This document shows, piece by piece, positions 14,393 through 22,893 of a stretch of 32,193 bases of DNA (positions within the stretch are counted from its first letter, which is position 1; the number at the start of each line of letters is the position of its first letter). Made by a program: the position numbers and the translations under genes. This DNA comes from Halobacteriovorax sp. (GTDB lineage: Bacteria; Bdellovibrionota; Bacteriovoracia; Bacteriovoracales; Bacteriovoracaceae). The stretch lies in NCBI GenBank assembly GCA_020048985.1, contig JAIFLR010000014.1, positions 1 through 32,193 of the forward strand, written 5' to 3'. The notes under the pieces are model-generated. The model saw only the letters and a program-made list of their open reading frames with translations. It did no database searches and was not told where the DNA came from.

Positions 14393-16735
14393 TTAATCTC
14401 GAGGGATATTCCTAGGATCATGAAGCCAGTTACAATCAAATGGCTTTTCCACACTTGGATCGTTGGGATTGGCCTCGTAAGCCGCCTGAGCTTTTTTCTT
14501 ACTTTCCTCAGAAACGATTCTTAGAATTGAAGCAATGGTTTTTCGGTCAGCTGGAGCTTTTTTAACAATCAGCTTGCCTAAGTTCGCAATGGTTTTCCAA
14601 AGATCCTTACCTTCAAACTTGGGAGTATCCTCAAATTTAACAAGATATTGGAAGACGACTTTTGTTACATAATCCTGAACTTTCGGCGGAAATTTCTTAA
14701 CTGCATCGGGTAGCATTCCTGAAATAGCTGGTTTGTAAATCGAGAAGGCATCCATCACATCATCTGGATCCATGGTGTTGTTCAGGTTTTTATCCCAACG
14801 GGTGATGGTTGTTTCAATGTGCATCATCTCCAGGATAATCGACATCATGTCACCCTTGGAATATTCGATCTCAGATTGTTGATCCGGATAAATATGGCAA
14901 AAACGAGCTGCTACAGCAGAAGCATTCAGGTAATTCATGTTGTGATCTGAATTAAAGTTTTGTTTATCACACCCAAGCTTAGGGTCCGCTCCCAAATACT
15001 CGAACAATCTTGGGAAATTTGAACGATAATTTGTGCAGATCGCTTCATAAAAATGTTCTTTAAAGCAAGATGCGTCCAAACGGTCAAACTCATCGACCTT
15101 ACAATTTTTATCAGCATAGAAATCATATAACTTGTGTTGCGCATCCATGGCAGAGACAAGACTAATGGCAAACTCTGTTGCCTCATCCACATCTAGAACT
15201 TTGTTATCATCTGACTGGGCCTGAAACAGAGATCCAAGAAGAGAAATCGTCTCCGACGTGTTACCAGAACGACGTGGAAGAATGATGTTCATCTCAATTA
15301 ATTCATTTTCAAACTTTTTCATGATCACTTTAAGCTGATCAACGCCCATGGAGAGACCGCCAGTTCCAAAATAGGAAAAGGCGCGCTTAATAGCATATTC
15401 GTACATTGCGATTTCGGCCGGAGCATCCGCATTTCGTTTGTAATCCAGAGAATAAGTCGCCATTTCAAAACTACCTTTCATATAGCGGTAGGTATTGATG
15501 ATGCGACAAAAATCCACGAGTTCAGCCTTATCTTGCGGAAAATCCAATTCATACTTTTTAGGATCAAGATAAACTGATTGAGGCGCTTCAACTAGGGCGT
15601 AAATTTCCGGATGATTATAGAATTTAGTAAAGATCAGACTTTTAGAAGTCACGTTAAAGACGTGGTTGAAAACCTTTTCAAGGTCTCTTCCTGTCACCCA
15701 CTCTTCTTCGGGAGTAGGATTTGAATTTCGATCTTTAGTCAGAATATATTTTAACTCTTTGATCAGGACTCGGTACTTACCGATTTTTTTATCATCTTTA
15801 AGGAAACGATCGATTCCATCAATTGCCACGTTCATATCAAAGAGAGGCTCAAACCGCCTGTCCCCACGAACTGGATGGAAAAGGATATTCGCCAGATCAG
15901 TCACATCGTCTTTTATAAATGTCATCACTTCAGGCTGAGTCAGGTTCAAGTGCTTAAATCTTACACCATCAAGCACCAGTGAAAGGAGTTTTGGTAAATG
16001 GCTAAAAAGGAATCCAAGCTCTTTGTGATTGATGGTTTTTGTATCTCCACCCATGATAATTTTTTTAACAAAAAGCATACCCTCAATTTTCTGGAGTACG
16101 TCCTCATCTTCAGCTTTGATAAAGCCACCGACTAATTTCATAATTTCCAGGAAGTGAATTTGCTCCCCTCTATTGGCTACATAAATTCCCTCTATGGCTT
16201 TTTGAATCTCAACAGCTCCCTCTTCAACTCTTTTGCGATGAGATTCATGCACGAAAAGGTTGGCGGGATCTTTGGAACCAAAAGTATATTGATAGTGACG
16301 AGCCGCTTGAATGTTGAATTTTCTTACCAGCTCAATAATGAGGCCTACATTTTTTCTTGAAATGAAATCTTTTTCTTCACCAGTAATAAGGTTACTGAGG
16401 TCAAAAACAGCGTTGATCGCTGCGTAGGTATGCTGATCAATATCTGGCTTGTTTCGCTTTAAATAATTGACGAGCGAGGGACGCGAAAGTTTTCCACCTC
16501 GACCAAGCTCAGAAACATCCATAAAAATATTTAAATTCTTTTCAAGACAATTGAGAGTTCCAGTAATAGGCCTGTCTAAAATGTCAGCAAGGTCATCTAA
16601 ATCAAGTTCGCAATCTGCCTTGAGCCGAGTTCCACCCATGGGTTTTTCAGCTACCTTCTTCCCAAAGAGGTCACCACATCCAGAGAGGGTGAGTTGCATA
16701 AGAATGAGAACCAAAAATGTGTATTGGAATTTCAT
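14393..16735 (-). CDS. Large EF-hand-like repeat lipoprotein A (780 aa), unknown function
   Basis: I do not recognise this family. The signal peptide ends in lipobox LSGC (Cys20) with no Asp at +2, so outer-membrane sorting is expected. The body is a series of helix-loop-helix units in which a short polar loop leads into hydrophobic-[S/T/D/N]-x-x-[E/D/N]-[L/I/V], for example KDFISRKNVGLI, KTINHKELGFLF and EWVTGRDLEKVF. Two loops come close to EF-hand calcium sites: QSDDNKVLDVDE (507-518) and DKNLNNTMDPDD (648-659, Asp1/Asn3/Asn5/Asp9/Asp12). Eight further cysteines (ADCEL, LNCL, KNCK, ASCF, AICTN, LGC, RFCH, FDCN) recur in the 835-aa paralogue upstream, suggesting four disulfides. The ribosome-binding site is weak. 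It is last in a unit with the paralogue and a barrel protein, with an 80-bp gap before it. Confidence 0.9.
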   Translation of the reverse strand: MKFQYTFLVLILMQLTLSGCGDLFGKKVAEKPMGGTRLKADCELDLDDLADILDRPITGTLNCLEKNLNIFMDVSELGRGGKLSRPSLVNYLKRNKPDIDQHTYAAINAVFDLSNLITGEEKDFISRKNVGLIIELVRKFNIQAARHYQYTFGSKDPANLFVHESHRKRVEEGAVEIQKAIEGIYVANRGEQIHFLEIMKLVGGFIKAEDEDVLQKIEGMLFVKKIIMGGDTKTINHKELGFLFSHLPKLLSLVLDGVRFKHLNLTQPEVMTFIKDDVTDLANILFHPVRGDRRFEPLFDMNVAIDGIDRFLKDDKKIGKYRVLIKELKYILTKDRNSNPTPEEEWVTGRDLEKVFNHVFNVTSKSLIFTKFYNHPEIYALVEAPQSVYLDPKKYELDFPQDKAELVDFCRIINTYRYMKGSFEMATYSLDYKRNADAPAEIAMYEYAIKRAFSYFGTGGLSMGVDQLKVIMKKFENELIEMNIILPRRSGNTSETISLLGSLFQAQSDDNKVLDVDEATEFAISLVSAMDAQHKLYDFYADKNCKVDEFDRLDASCFKEHFYEAICTNYRSNFPRLFEYLGADPKLGCDKQNFNSDHNMNYLNASAVAARFCHIYPDQQSEIEYSKGDMMSIILEMMHIETTITRWDKNLNNTMDPDDVMDAFSIYKPAISGMLPDAVKKFPPKVQDYVTKVVFQYLVKFEDTPKFEGKDLWKTIANLGKLIVKKAPADRKTIASILRIVSEESKKKAQAAYEANPNDPSVEKPFDCNWLHDPRNIPRD

Positions 16736-16815
16736 TCTTTAATTTTCAGGGTTTTAGTGATTGCGGTAAAGACCCGGCAGAAATGCCCAAGGACTTTAAA
16801 TTCAAAGAGTTAAGC

Positions 16816-19323
16816 TTAAAAACTAAAGGGTTCTGGCCAGATGCGACTGAAAAACTCTCGAATAGCACTCTCGGGCTCTGATTCGATTTCCCGAGCCATC
16901 GACAAGTCGCTACGCGTCAAGGATACTGGTGGTAAAACACTGGCCTGGACAGGGGCCACATCCTTATCAGGGTCATAGTCATCAGGGATATTATCCGGGT
17001 CTCTCAAAAGGCTGCAGTCAAAGGTTGAAGGAGTCCCCTGCTCGCCGATTGTCACTAGAATTGAAGCAATGGTCTTGCGATTAGCAGTCGCATTTTTATT
17101 GAAGCTTGCCAGGAATTTTACAAATTTCCAGACGCTGCTAAATTCTTTTTCGTTTGGAACTTGTTCGTATTTAACCATGTACTGATAGATCTGCTTTTTC
17201 ATTTTCTTAACAACACTTGGCATTTTCTCAAGAAATCCATCAAGGGCCGGTGAATAAATATTGTAAGCATCCATTACTTCATCTGGATCCATAACGTTAT
17301 TGTGAATCCTTGTATCCCAGCGAATGATAGTAGTCTCAATGTGCATCATCGCCAGGAAGATCGACATCACGTCTCCCTTACTAAAATAAATCTCTTCAGT
17401 CGTATTCGGATAGACGTTACAAGTTCTGGCAGCCTTAACTGCTCTATCCAGGTAAGCAAGATTAGGGACGTCAGAAGGAATTCGACAAACTAATTTATTA
17501 TTCTCATAAACAGTAGCACCTAAAGACGCATACAGCTTGGGAAACTTGTCAGGATAGTTCAGACAAACCCCTTCAAGGAAATGTGCCTTGAAGCAGTTCG
17601 GACTCACTCGTCCAAATTTATCCATCTCGCATTGGTTATTTTTTGTGAGTTTTAAAAAATGTGTATCCAACTCTTTCGAGACATCAATCGCTGTAAAAAG
17701 ACTAATGGCAAATTCAGTCGCCTCATTGACGTCAAAGAGTTTGTTCTCATCGGACTGGTACTGAAACAGAGATCCCAATAAAGTAATGGTCTCGGCAGTT
17801 TTAACTTCTCTACCTGGGTAAATCAAATCAGTCTCAATCAGAACTTTTTTGAATTTCTGAACCAAATTGATGACATGTTCGTTTTTCATGTAAACGCCGT
17901 TCAAGACCGGCTTACCGTCACAAACAATTGTCCCGCCCAGAGTATTATTTGGACAACCAAATTTCTTCATGACTAAAGTCAGGGCATATTCATAGATTGC
18001 GACTTCAAAGACAGCATCCGAGTTGCGGTAGTAATTATCAGTGTAATAAGCCGAAGAATTTTTCCCCTTGAGGAAGCGGTATTTTTTTAGAATACGGACA
18101 AAATCATTAACCCGCGGTTTTTCATCACTAAAGACGTCATAGAGATTTTTAAAATCGTAAGTGATTGGACGACCCGGCTCTTCCTTTAAAAGATCTGGTT
18201 CTGCTGCCCAGAAGCGGTGAAAAAGATCACCCGTTTTTAGCAAGGAAAGGCCATGAGCAAAAAGTCTTCTTAAGTCACCACCCGTAACAATTTCAGCTTC
18301 ACCATCCATTAAAATCTGCTTCGCTTCCTTTAATAGGTCATAGTATTTACCTAAATCCAGATCACTGTCAGGTCCTACCAGAACGTCTACAGCATCGATG
18401 GCTTCCTGAAGAGAAAAGAGAACTTCTTTATTTCTATTATCCGGAAAGCTTGAAGAAAAAATCAAACTGTTTAAAAGCTCTACATCATTATTGAGAAAAT
18501 CAACCATGGATTTCTGGTCCATTTTAATATCTTTATATCTGACTCCATCTAATGCCAGCAGCGAGTAAGAGCTAAAATTCTCAACCAAACGCCCAAGTTC
18601 CTCATGAGTGAGAAGGTTTTTATCGCCACCTAAGATGATCTTTTTGGCAAAAAGTAGCTTCTTAACTTTTGCCATGGAGACTTGGTTATTTTCAGTAGTG
18701 AACGCATCAAGAACATCTTCAAGATTAAGTTGGTCTACTCTTCCACCACGATTTGGGTTAAATACTTTTTTCAAAGCATTTGAAATGATCAGGGACGAAG
18801 GCTTAATCTTTTGGTCTCTTAAAAGTTTAAAGAGATCATAGTTAATTACATCTTTGGCCATGAAGATGGGCTTAAAGTTTTTTGATGATTGCTCATTAAA
18901 GATCTTTGCTACTTCAACCAAGGCATCAATGTTTGCTTCTGAAATATAATCGGTGTCCTCACCGTAAACGAGATAATTGATATCAAACACGGATTGGAGA
19001 GCTTTTAAAACTTCAGGTTTGATGTCCTTGCGATTTCTCTTGATGTAATTGATGAGGGCCTTGCGAGACAAGTAACCAGGACGTTTAGACTCAACGGCCT
19101 TAACGAATAGTTTAAGGTTTTTACCCAAACAATCGATAGCTTCTTCGATTGGTTCTTCAAGAATGAGGTGAAACTCGTCGATGTTTAGTTCACAGTTTGC
19201 TTTAAATTTATTCGACTCTAGAGATTTATCAACAACGTCACTTTGAAACAAGTCGCTGCATCCGCTGATAAACATCAGCGATGACAGCAAAGAGAGCATT
19301 AAACTTGTCTTCAAAAAATTCAT
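16816..19323 (-). CDS. Large EF-hand-like repeat lipoprotein B (835 aa), paralogue of A
   Basis: The function is unknown. The signal peptide ends in ISGC (Cys22). It aligns with the 780-aa lipoprotein from the CEL motif near the N-terminus to FDC...DPDNIP near the C-terminus, with the same cysteines and the shared motifs LSRxxLxNYxKRN, EATEFAIS, VMDPD and RKTIASIL. About a dozen helix-loop-helix units are visible, including DYISEANIDALV, DKNLLTHEELGRLV, AEIVTGGDLRRLF and QSDENKLFDVNE (523-534). The second site, starting at Asp670, has a one-residue insertion and looks degenerate. Unlike A, it has an extra Asp/Pro/Glu-rich tail of about 50 residues (DYDPDKDVAP onward) ending in PEPFSF. The ATG at 19323 has AGGA formed by the overlap with the upstream TAG stop (TAGGAAATGAATG), so it is coupled to the barrel gene. 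Confidence 0.9.
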   Translation of the reverse strand: MNFLKTSLMLSLLSSLMFISGCSDLFQSDVVDKSLESNKFKANCELNIDEFHLILEEPIEEAIDCLGKNLKLFVKAVESKRPGYLSRKALINYIKRNRKDIKPEVLKALQSVFDINYLVYGEDTDYISEANIDALVEVAKIFNEQSSKNFKPIFMAKDVINYDLFKLLRDQKIKPSSLIISNALKKVFNPNRGGRVDQLNLEDVLDAFTTENNQVSMAKVKKLLFAKKIILGGDKNLLTHEELGRLVENFSSYSLLALDGVRYKDIKMDQKSMVDFLNNDVELLNSLIFSSSFPDNRNKEVLFSLQEAIDAVDVLVGPDSDLDLGKYYDLLKEAKQILMDGEAEIVTGGDLRRLFAHGLSLLKTGDLFHRFWAAEPDLLKEEPGRPITYDFKNLYDVFSDEKPRVNDFVRILKKYRFLKGKNSSAYYTDNYYRNSDAVFEVAIYEYALTLVMKKFGCPNNTLGGTIVCDGKPVLNGVYMKNEHVINLVQKFKKVLIETDLIYPGREVKTAETITLLGSLFQYQSDENKLFDVNEATEFAISLFTAIDVSKELDTHFLKLTKNNQCEMDKFGRVSPNCFKAHFLEGVCLNYPDKFPKLYASLGATVYENNKLVCRIPSDVPNLAYLDRAVKAARTCNVYPNTTEEIYFSKGDVMSIFLAMMHIETTIIRWDTRIHNNVMDPDEVMDAYNIYSPALDGFLEKMPSVVKKMKKQIYQYMVKYEQVPNEKEFSSVWKFVKFLASFNKNATANRKTIASILVTIGEQGTPSTFDCSLLRDPDNIPDDYDPDKDVAPVQASVLPPVSLTRSDLSMAREIESEPESAIREFFSRIWPEPFSF

Positions 19324-19330
19324 TCATTTC

Positions 19331-20683
19331 CTAAAAAATATAACGAAGTCCCGCAAATACTGAATCGTTATTGGTGTAAGGTGACCAATATGACTTTCCA
19401 TTTGTTGGGGTACCGATCATATTCACTCCGAGAGTCATAAGCAACTCTTTAGACACCTTATATCCGGCGCGGAGCATGACCAAGCGGTCCGTTGTTAACA
19501 TGTCGTATTTAACATCACCCGAGAGACGGTACTTTCTTTTGAAATTTCTAGAAAGAAAGACGTTTACGGCCTGGTTCCATCGAGGGTCCTGCGAAAGTGA
19601 GTCAAGGTCCCTGTCAAATGAACTTACGCGGGCAATATAATTGAAGCCCATTCCAAATTTATCGTTTTCACGAGAAATTCCCCCACCTAGGTAAGACTCT
19701 CGTTTCTTTTCAGTTTTGATTTCTGTATAAGTCGTTGCAACCTGGTTCCCATCGGGAAATGTGTTAGGAAAAATACCAATTCCGCCCACGTACATTTCAA
19801 GATCTGCATTCCGGTATTTAATGTTCCCACCAAACACATCGTGGTAGTAAAACTCTGGCTTAACAAACGCTTTAACTGAGGCAGCGTCTTCGGCCAAGGC
19901 AACCTCTACATTTGATGAAGGTTGGTTTTCTGGTTTACGGATAAAGTAGCCATTGGCTGCCCAGTTTTTATTCTCCCAGCCAAAATCTGCTCCGATAGTG
20001 TATTTATAAATCACGTCAGAGATTTGAGGGTAATCTACGATATATTGAATTGGGGTTTCGTTCCCATCAATATTAGTGGTTGCGGCCGGTGGATTGGCCC
20101 AAGGATTTCGAGAAGTTATTGTGCTGTCACTCTTATTAATATCAAGACTTGGGTTCATCTCAGGAGCATAAAATGGTGACCCGAAGACCTTCCAAATGAA
20201 GCCAGATGAAGATTTATTTTCGTAGCCAACACCAGTCAAACCTTCTTGGCCTGGATCAAATCCATCAAAGTTTTTTCTATTATTTAATTTACCTAAACCC
20301 CACGCATGATCGATTGGTGCCCATTTTAGATTCTGACGGCCGACTTTAAGCTGGTCCCCAGTTTTGTCTACGTGATTGTAGGATTTGAAAAGGCCATTTT
20401 TAGCCGCATAAGCCTCTTGAAGCGACCACATCGTGAGACTTTGGTCATTAACTAAGGCAGAGAAATCGAATTTTCTCTCAAGCTCATAAGCGCCGTCTTT
20501 AAAGTAAGAAAAATTTAAGTCACCGTAGTAGCGGTTACCAGGCACATCGCCAATATCTTGGTTGATTTGATTGCTTGAACCACCGATGTAGCCTTGAATA
20601 ATATCGCTATTGGCAGCAAAAGCTGCGTTCACTGCTGTGCAAAGGCACAAACTTAAGAGATGTTTTTTAGTAAAAGTGGCCAT
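19331..20683 (-). CDS. Outer-membrane beta-barrel-like protein, unknown function
   Basis: The 450-residue protein has a Sec signal peptide (MATFTKKHLLSLCLC..., cleavage after AFA at 21-23). It continues with alternating hydrophobic/polar strands rich in Tyr, Trp, Gly and Asn and ends in the aromatic strand VFAGLRYIF, with the terminal Phe typical of BAM-inserted barrels. Segments such as DQLKVGRQNLKWAP and GADFGWENKNWAANGYF look like porin-type strands separated by long loops. I cannot place it in a named family. It heads a unit with two giant lipoproteins: its TAG stop is 8 bases before the next ATG and forms part of that gene's ribosome-binding site. This coupling suggests the barrel and lipoprotein B are made in a set ratio and may form a complex. 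Confidence 0.85.
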   Translation of the reverse strand: MATFTKKHLLSLCLCTAVNAAFAANSDIIQGYIGGSSNQINQDIGDVPGNRYYGDLNFSYFKDGAYELERKFDFSALVNDQSLTMWSLQEAYAAKNGLFKSYNHVDKTGDQLKVGRQNLKWAPIDHAWGLGKLNNRKNFDGFDPGQEGLTGVGYENKSSSGFIWKVFGSPFYAPEMNPSLDINKSDSTITSRNPWANPPAATTNIDGNETPIQYIVDYPQISDVIYKYTIGADFGWENKNWAANGYFIRKPENQPSSNVEVALAEDAASVKAFVKPEFYYHDVFGGNIKYRNADLEMYVGGIGIFPNTFPDGNQVATTYTEIKTEKKRESYLGGGISRENDKFGMGFNYIARVSSFDRDLDSLSQDPRWNQAVNVFLSRNFKRKYRLSGDVKYDMLTTDRLVMLRAGYKVSKELLMTLGVNMIGTPTNGKSYWSPYTNNDSVFAGLRYIF

Positions 20684-20908
20684 GAAAGCACTAACCTTTT
20701 GTATTGAGGAAAGGGGATATTAACTAAATATTATCCTAGATAATGGCGCCGTTTCCTTGACCCATTGTACCAAGGCAAAAGGGCTTCAATGACGCATAGT
20801 GTAAAAGATTCCCTATCTGTCAAAAGTTAGAACCTTTAAGTTGTAGAAGGTGCATGATTCTTAGTAGATTCAAACCGACTTTTACCTGCACAGAAAGGAT
20901 GTATCTGT
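20684..20908. promoter_or_regulatory. Divergent intergenic region with two dyads
   Basis: This 225-bp stretch must hold the promoters for the barrel/lipoprotein unit (-) and the S8 protease (+). Two inverted repeats stand out: ATTATC-CTA-GATAAT at 20730-20744, and CCTTG (20755-20759) with CAAGG (20771-20775) eleven bases apart. The minus-strand reading of the first includes GATAAT, a fair -10 hexamer for the barrel gene, but no convincing -35 pairs with it. No clear plus-strand promoter is visible by eye. The protease has AAAGGA eight to nine bases before its ATG. Confidence 0.3.
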
Positions 20909-22279
20909 ATGAAGAAGCTAACCGCTTGTTTTTTAATGACTTTTTCGGCGATGATGGCCTCGGCTGAAGCCGCGAACTCACGTTTTCACCCCAATCACCT
21001 CTTCGTTAAAATGAAAGAGGGCGAAGCTATGGTGAAATCCCCCCTTATTAAAAGCTCAAAGAGAATTATTGGTCGTCTTTATTTAGTTAAAACCAACAAA
21101 CTAGAGGCCCTCGGCCAGGAACTTGCTTCAAATGAAGCTGTGGAATATGCCCAAAAAGATTTCTTTGGTGAGAAACGTTTGATGCCTAAACTGGAAATTC
21201 TTGATCGTGTGTCTTTGGCGATAAAAAACTTCACAGAAGTAAATTTCGTATCTTTCAACGATCCAGACGCTTCTAAGCTATGGGCGTTTAACTCTACTTC
21301 AGGCATGAATGTAAGTGAAGCTTATGACAAACTACCAAGCACTGAAGCTGAACAAATTATTGTGGCTGTAGTTGATACTGGTGTTGATCACACACATGAA
21401 GATCTTAAAGACATCATGTGGACTAATGAACAAGAAATCGCTGGAAACGGCATTGATGATGATAACAATGGTTACATCGACGATATTCACGGGATTAACA
21501 CTCTTGTGAGAGATGCTCAAGGCCGCGCGACTATGAACACAATGGCATCTCACTGGCACGGTACTCACGTTTCAGGAACAATCGCAGCGACTCAGAACAA
21601 CGGACTTGGTATTGCGGGTGTTGCTTCTAACGTAAAAATCATGGCGATCCGTACGGTTCCTGATGATTCTGATGAATTAGATTCAGACATTGTTGAAGCT
21701 TACCTTTACGCTGCTAAAAATGGTGCTCGTGTTATTAACTGTTCATTCGGTAAAGCAAACAACGAAGGTGGAATGGTTGTTCGTGATACAATCAACGAAA
21801 TCGGCAAGAAATATAACACTCTCGTTATTGCTTCTGCAGGTAATGATTCATCAGGCCCATTTAGCTGGCACAATAATGATGTAAGCCCTAAATACCCGGC
21901 TTCATTTGATAGTGAATCATTGCTTGTGATTGCTTCAACAACAAGCTCAGGTTCTCTTTCAACTTTTTCAAACATTGGTCTTAAGACTGTAGACGTTGCA
22001 GCTCCTGGCTCAAACATCTACTCGACAATCAATGGTGGTAAGTACGGTATGGCATCAGGAACTTCAATGGCTTCTCCAAACACAACTGGTGTTGCAGCTA
22101 TGATTCTTGGTTTCTACCCTAAACTATCTGCCATACAACTAAAAAATGTTCTTATGAAATCAGTCACTCCTGTGGCAGCTTTTAAATCACAGATCGTATC
22201 TGGTGGACGTGTTAATATGAAGACGGCCATTGAAAAAGCGAAGACGGCAACTCGTAAGCGTTTCTTCTTCAGAAAGTAA
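20909..22279 (+). CDS. Secreted subtilisin-like serine protease (peptidase S8)
   Basis: The 456-residue protein has a signal peptide (about 1-21, MKKLTACFLMTFSAMMASAEA) and a propeptide-like domain (about 25-110, with HLFVKMKEGEA and NEAVEYAQKDFF resembling subtilase prodomains). The S8 catalytic domain has Asp156 in VVDTGVD, His217 in HGTHVSGT, oxyanion Asn312 in AGND, and Ser386 in GTSMASP. An acidic insertion, NGIDDDNNGYIDD (180-192), is a likely calcium-binding loop. The protein ends soon after the catalytic domain with a very basic tail (TRKRFFFRK), and no secretion-signal domain is seen. It is monocistronic, with a terminator directly downstream. In a predatory bacterium such an enzyme would plausibly digest prey or extracellular protein, but substrate and role are inference. 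Confidence 0.95.
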   Translation: MKKLTACFLMTFSAMMASAEAANSRFHPNHLFVKMKEGEAMVKSPLIKSSKRIIGRLYLVKTNKLEALGQELASNEAVEYAQKDFFGEKRLMPKLEILDRVSLAIKNFTEVNFVSFNDPDASKLWAFNSTSGMNVSEAYDKLPSTEAEQIIVAVVDTGVDHTHEDLKDIMWTNEQEIAGNGIDDDNNGYIDDIHGINTLVRDAQGRATMNTMASHWHGTHVSGTIAATQNNGLGIAGVASNVKIMAIRTVPDDSDELDSDIVEAYLYAAKNGARVINCSFGKANNEGGMVVRDTINEIGKKYNTLVIASAGNDSSGPFSWHNNDVSPKYPASFDSESLLVIASTTSSGSLSTFSNIGLKTVDVAAPGSNIYSTINGGKYGMASGTSMASPNTTGVAAMILGFYPKLSAIQLKNVLMKSVTPVAAFKSQIVSGGRVNMKTAIEKAKTATRKRFFFRK

Positions 22280-22283
22280 TCTC

Positions 22284-22318
22284 AAAAAAAAAGGGGCTTC
22301 ATGGCCCCTTTTTTTTTA
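22284..22318. terminator. Bidirectional intrinsic terminator shared by the S8 protease and ybeY
   Basis: An A-run, AAGGGGC, a short loop (TTCATG), GCCCCTT and a long T-run form a symmetric terminator that works in both directions. The stem follows the protease stop by about 12 bases. The ybeY stop codon (TGA on the minus strand, 22301-22299) lies in the loop, so the last ybeY codons (Lys-Lys-Lys-Gly-Pro) are encoded by one arm of the stem. Confidence 0.93.
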
Positions 22319-22850
22319 TCTTTGAAAATAGACTTAAAGCTTTATGTTCCCAATCTTGCATCAGCTTCTCTTCTTTGCTGGAAATTTCGTGATCATATCC
22401 CATGAGATGAATCGCCCCATGAATAAAAAGATGGATAAATTCATCCAAGTAACTAATGTCAAACTCTTTGGCCTGTTTGATGACACGCTGGTGGCAAATC
22501 GCAAGATCCCCTAACAAAATCAGGCTGCCGGTATAATCATTGGTCGTTTTGGGCTTTCGTAGAGTTTCAAAAGTTGGAAAGGAAAGAACGTCAGTCACCT
22601 TATCTTTATGGCGGTAATCAGCATTCAGTTTCTTGATTTTGGCTTCACCACATAAAAGTACAGAGAGTTTAAATGCAGCAGTTTGCTTCAGCCAGGAAGG
22701 GTGAATAATCTTCTGTTTAGTTATGAGATCCTCAATGACAAATGTCGCCATTTCAAGCCATTTGGATAATTTAAGTTCCTCGGCCTTAGTGAGTTTGACG
22801 GAGGGATGAAAGTCGACCTGGATGAATGAGTGTTTCTTCATGTTGGCCAT
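22299..22850 (-). CDS. ybeY: Endoribonuclease YbeY (rRNA maturation factor)
   Basis: YbeY is a zinc-dependent single-strand endoribonuclease needed for 16S rRNA 3' end maturation and ribosome quality control. The 183-residue protein has the conserved LNADYRHKDKVTDVLSFP segment (about 75-92) and the metal site HGAIHLMGYDH, with His144, His148 and His154. The start at 22850 has AAAGGA close upstream; Met4 is an alternative. It is divergent from mazG with 43 bp between the start codons, so the two promoter regions must overlap. The C-terminal KKKGP is dictated by the terminator stem described above. Confidence 0.93.
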   Translation of the reverse strand: MANMKKHSFIQVDFHPSVKLTKAEELKLSKWLEMATFVIEDLITKQKIIHPSWLKQTAAFKLSVLLCGEAKIKKLNADYRHKDKVTDVLSFPTFETLRKPKTTNDYTGSLILLGDLAICHQRVIKQAKEFDISYLDEFIHLFIHGAIHLMGYDHEISSKEEKLMQDWEHKALSLFSKIKKKGP

Positions 22851-22893
22851 GTTATCCTTTTATGAGATACCAGGCAATAATGAAGGGGCGAAA

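Noticed and set aside
15666-15938. A 90-codon plus-strand frame opposite lipoprotein A
   Set aside because: It is fully embedded in a paralogue-supported gene on the other strand, with no homology or ribosome-binding site.
22822-22893. An upstream in-frame start for mazG adding 24 residues
   Set aside because: The extra residues do not resemble the family, there is no ribosome-binding site, it overlaps ybeY, and ATG 22894 has AAGGGG six bases upstream.
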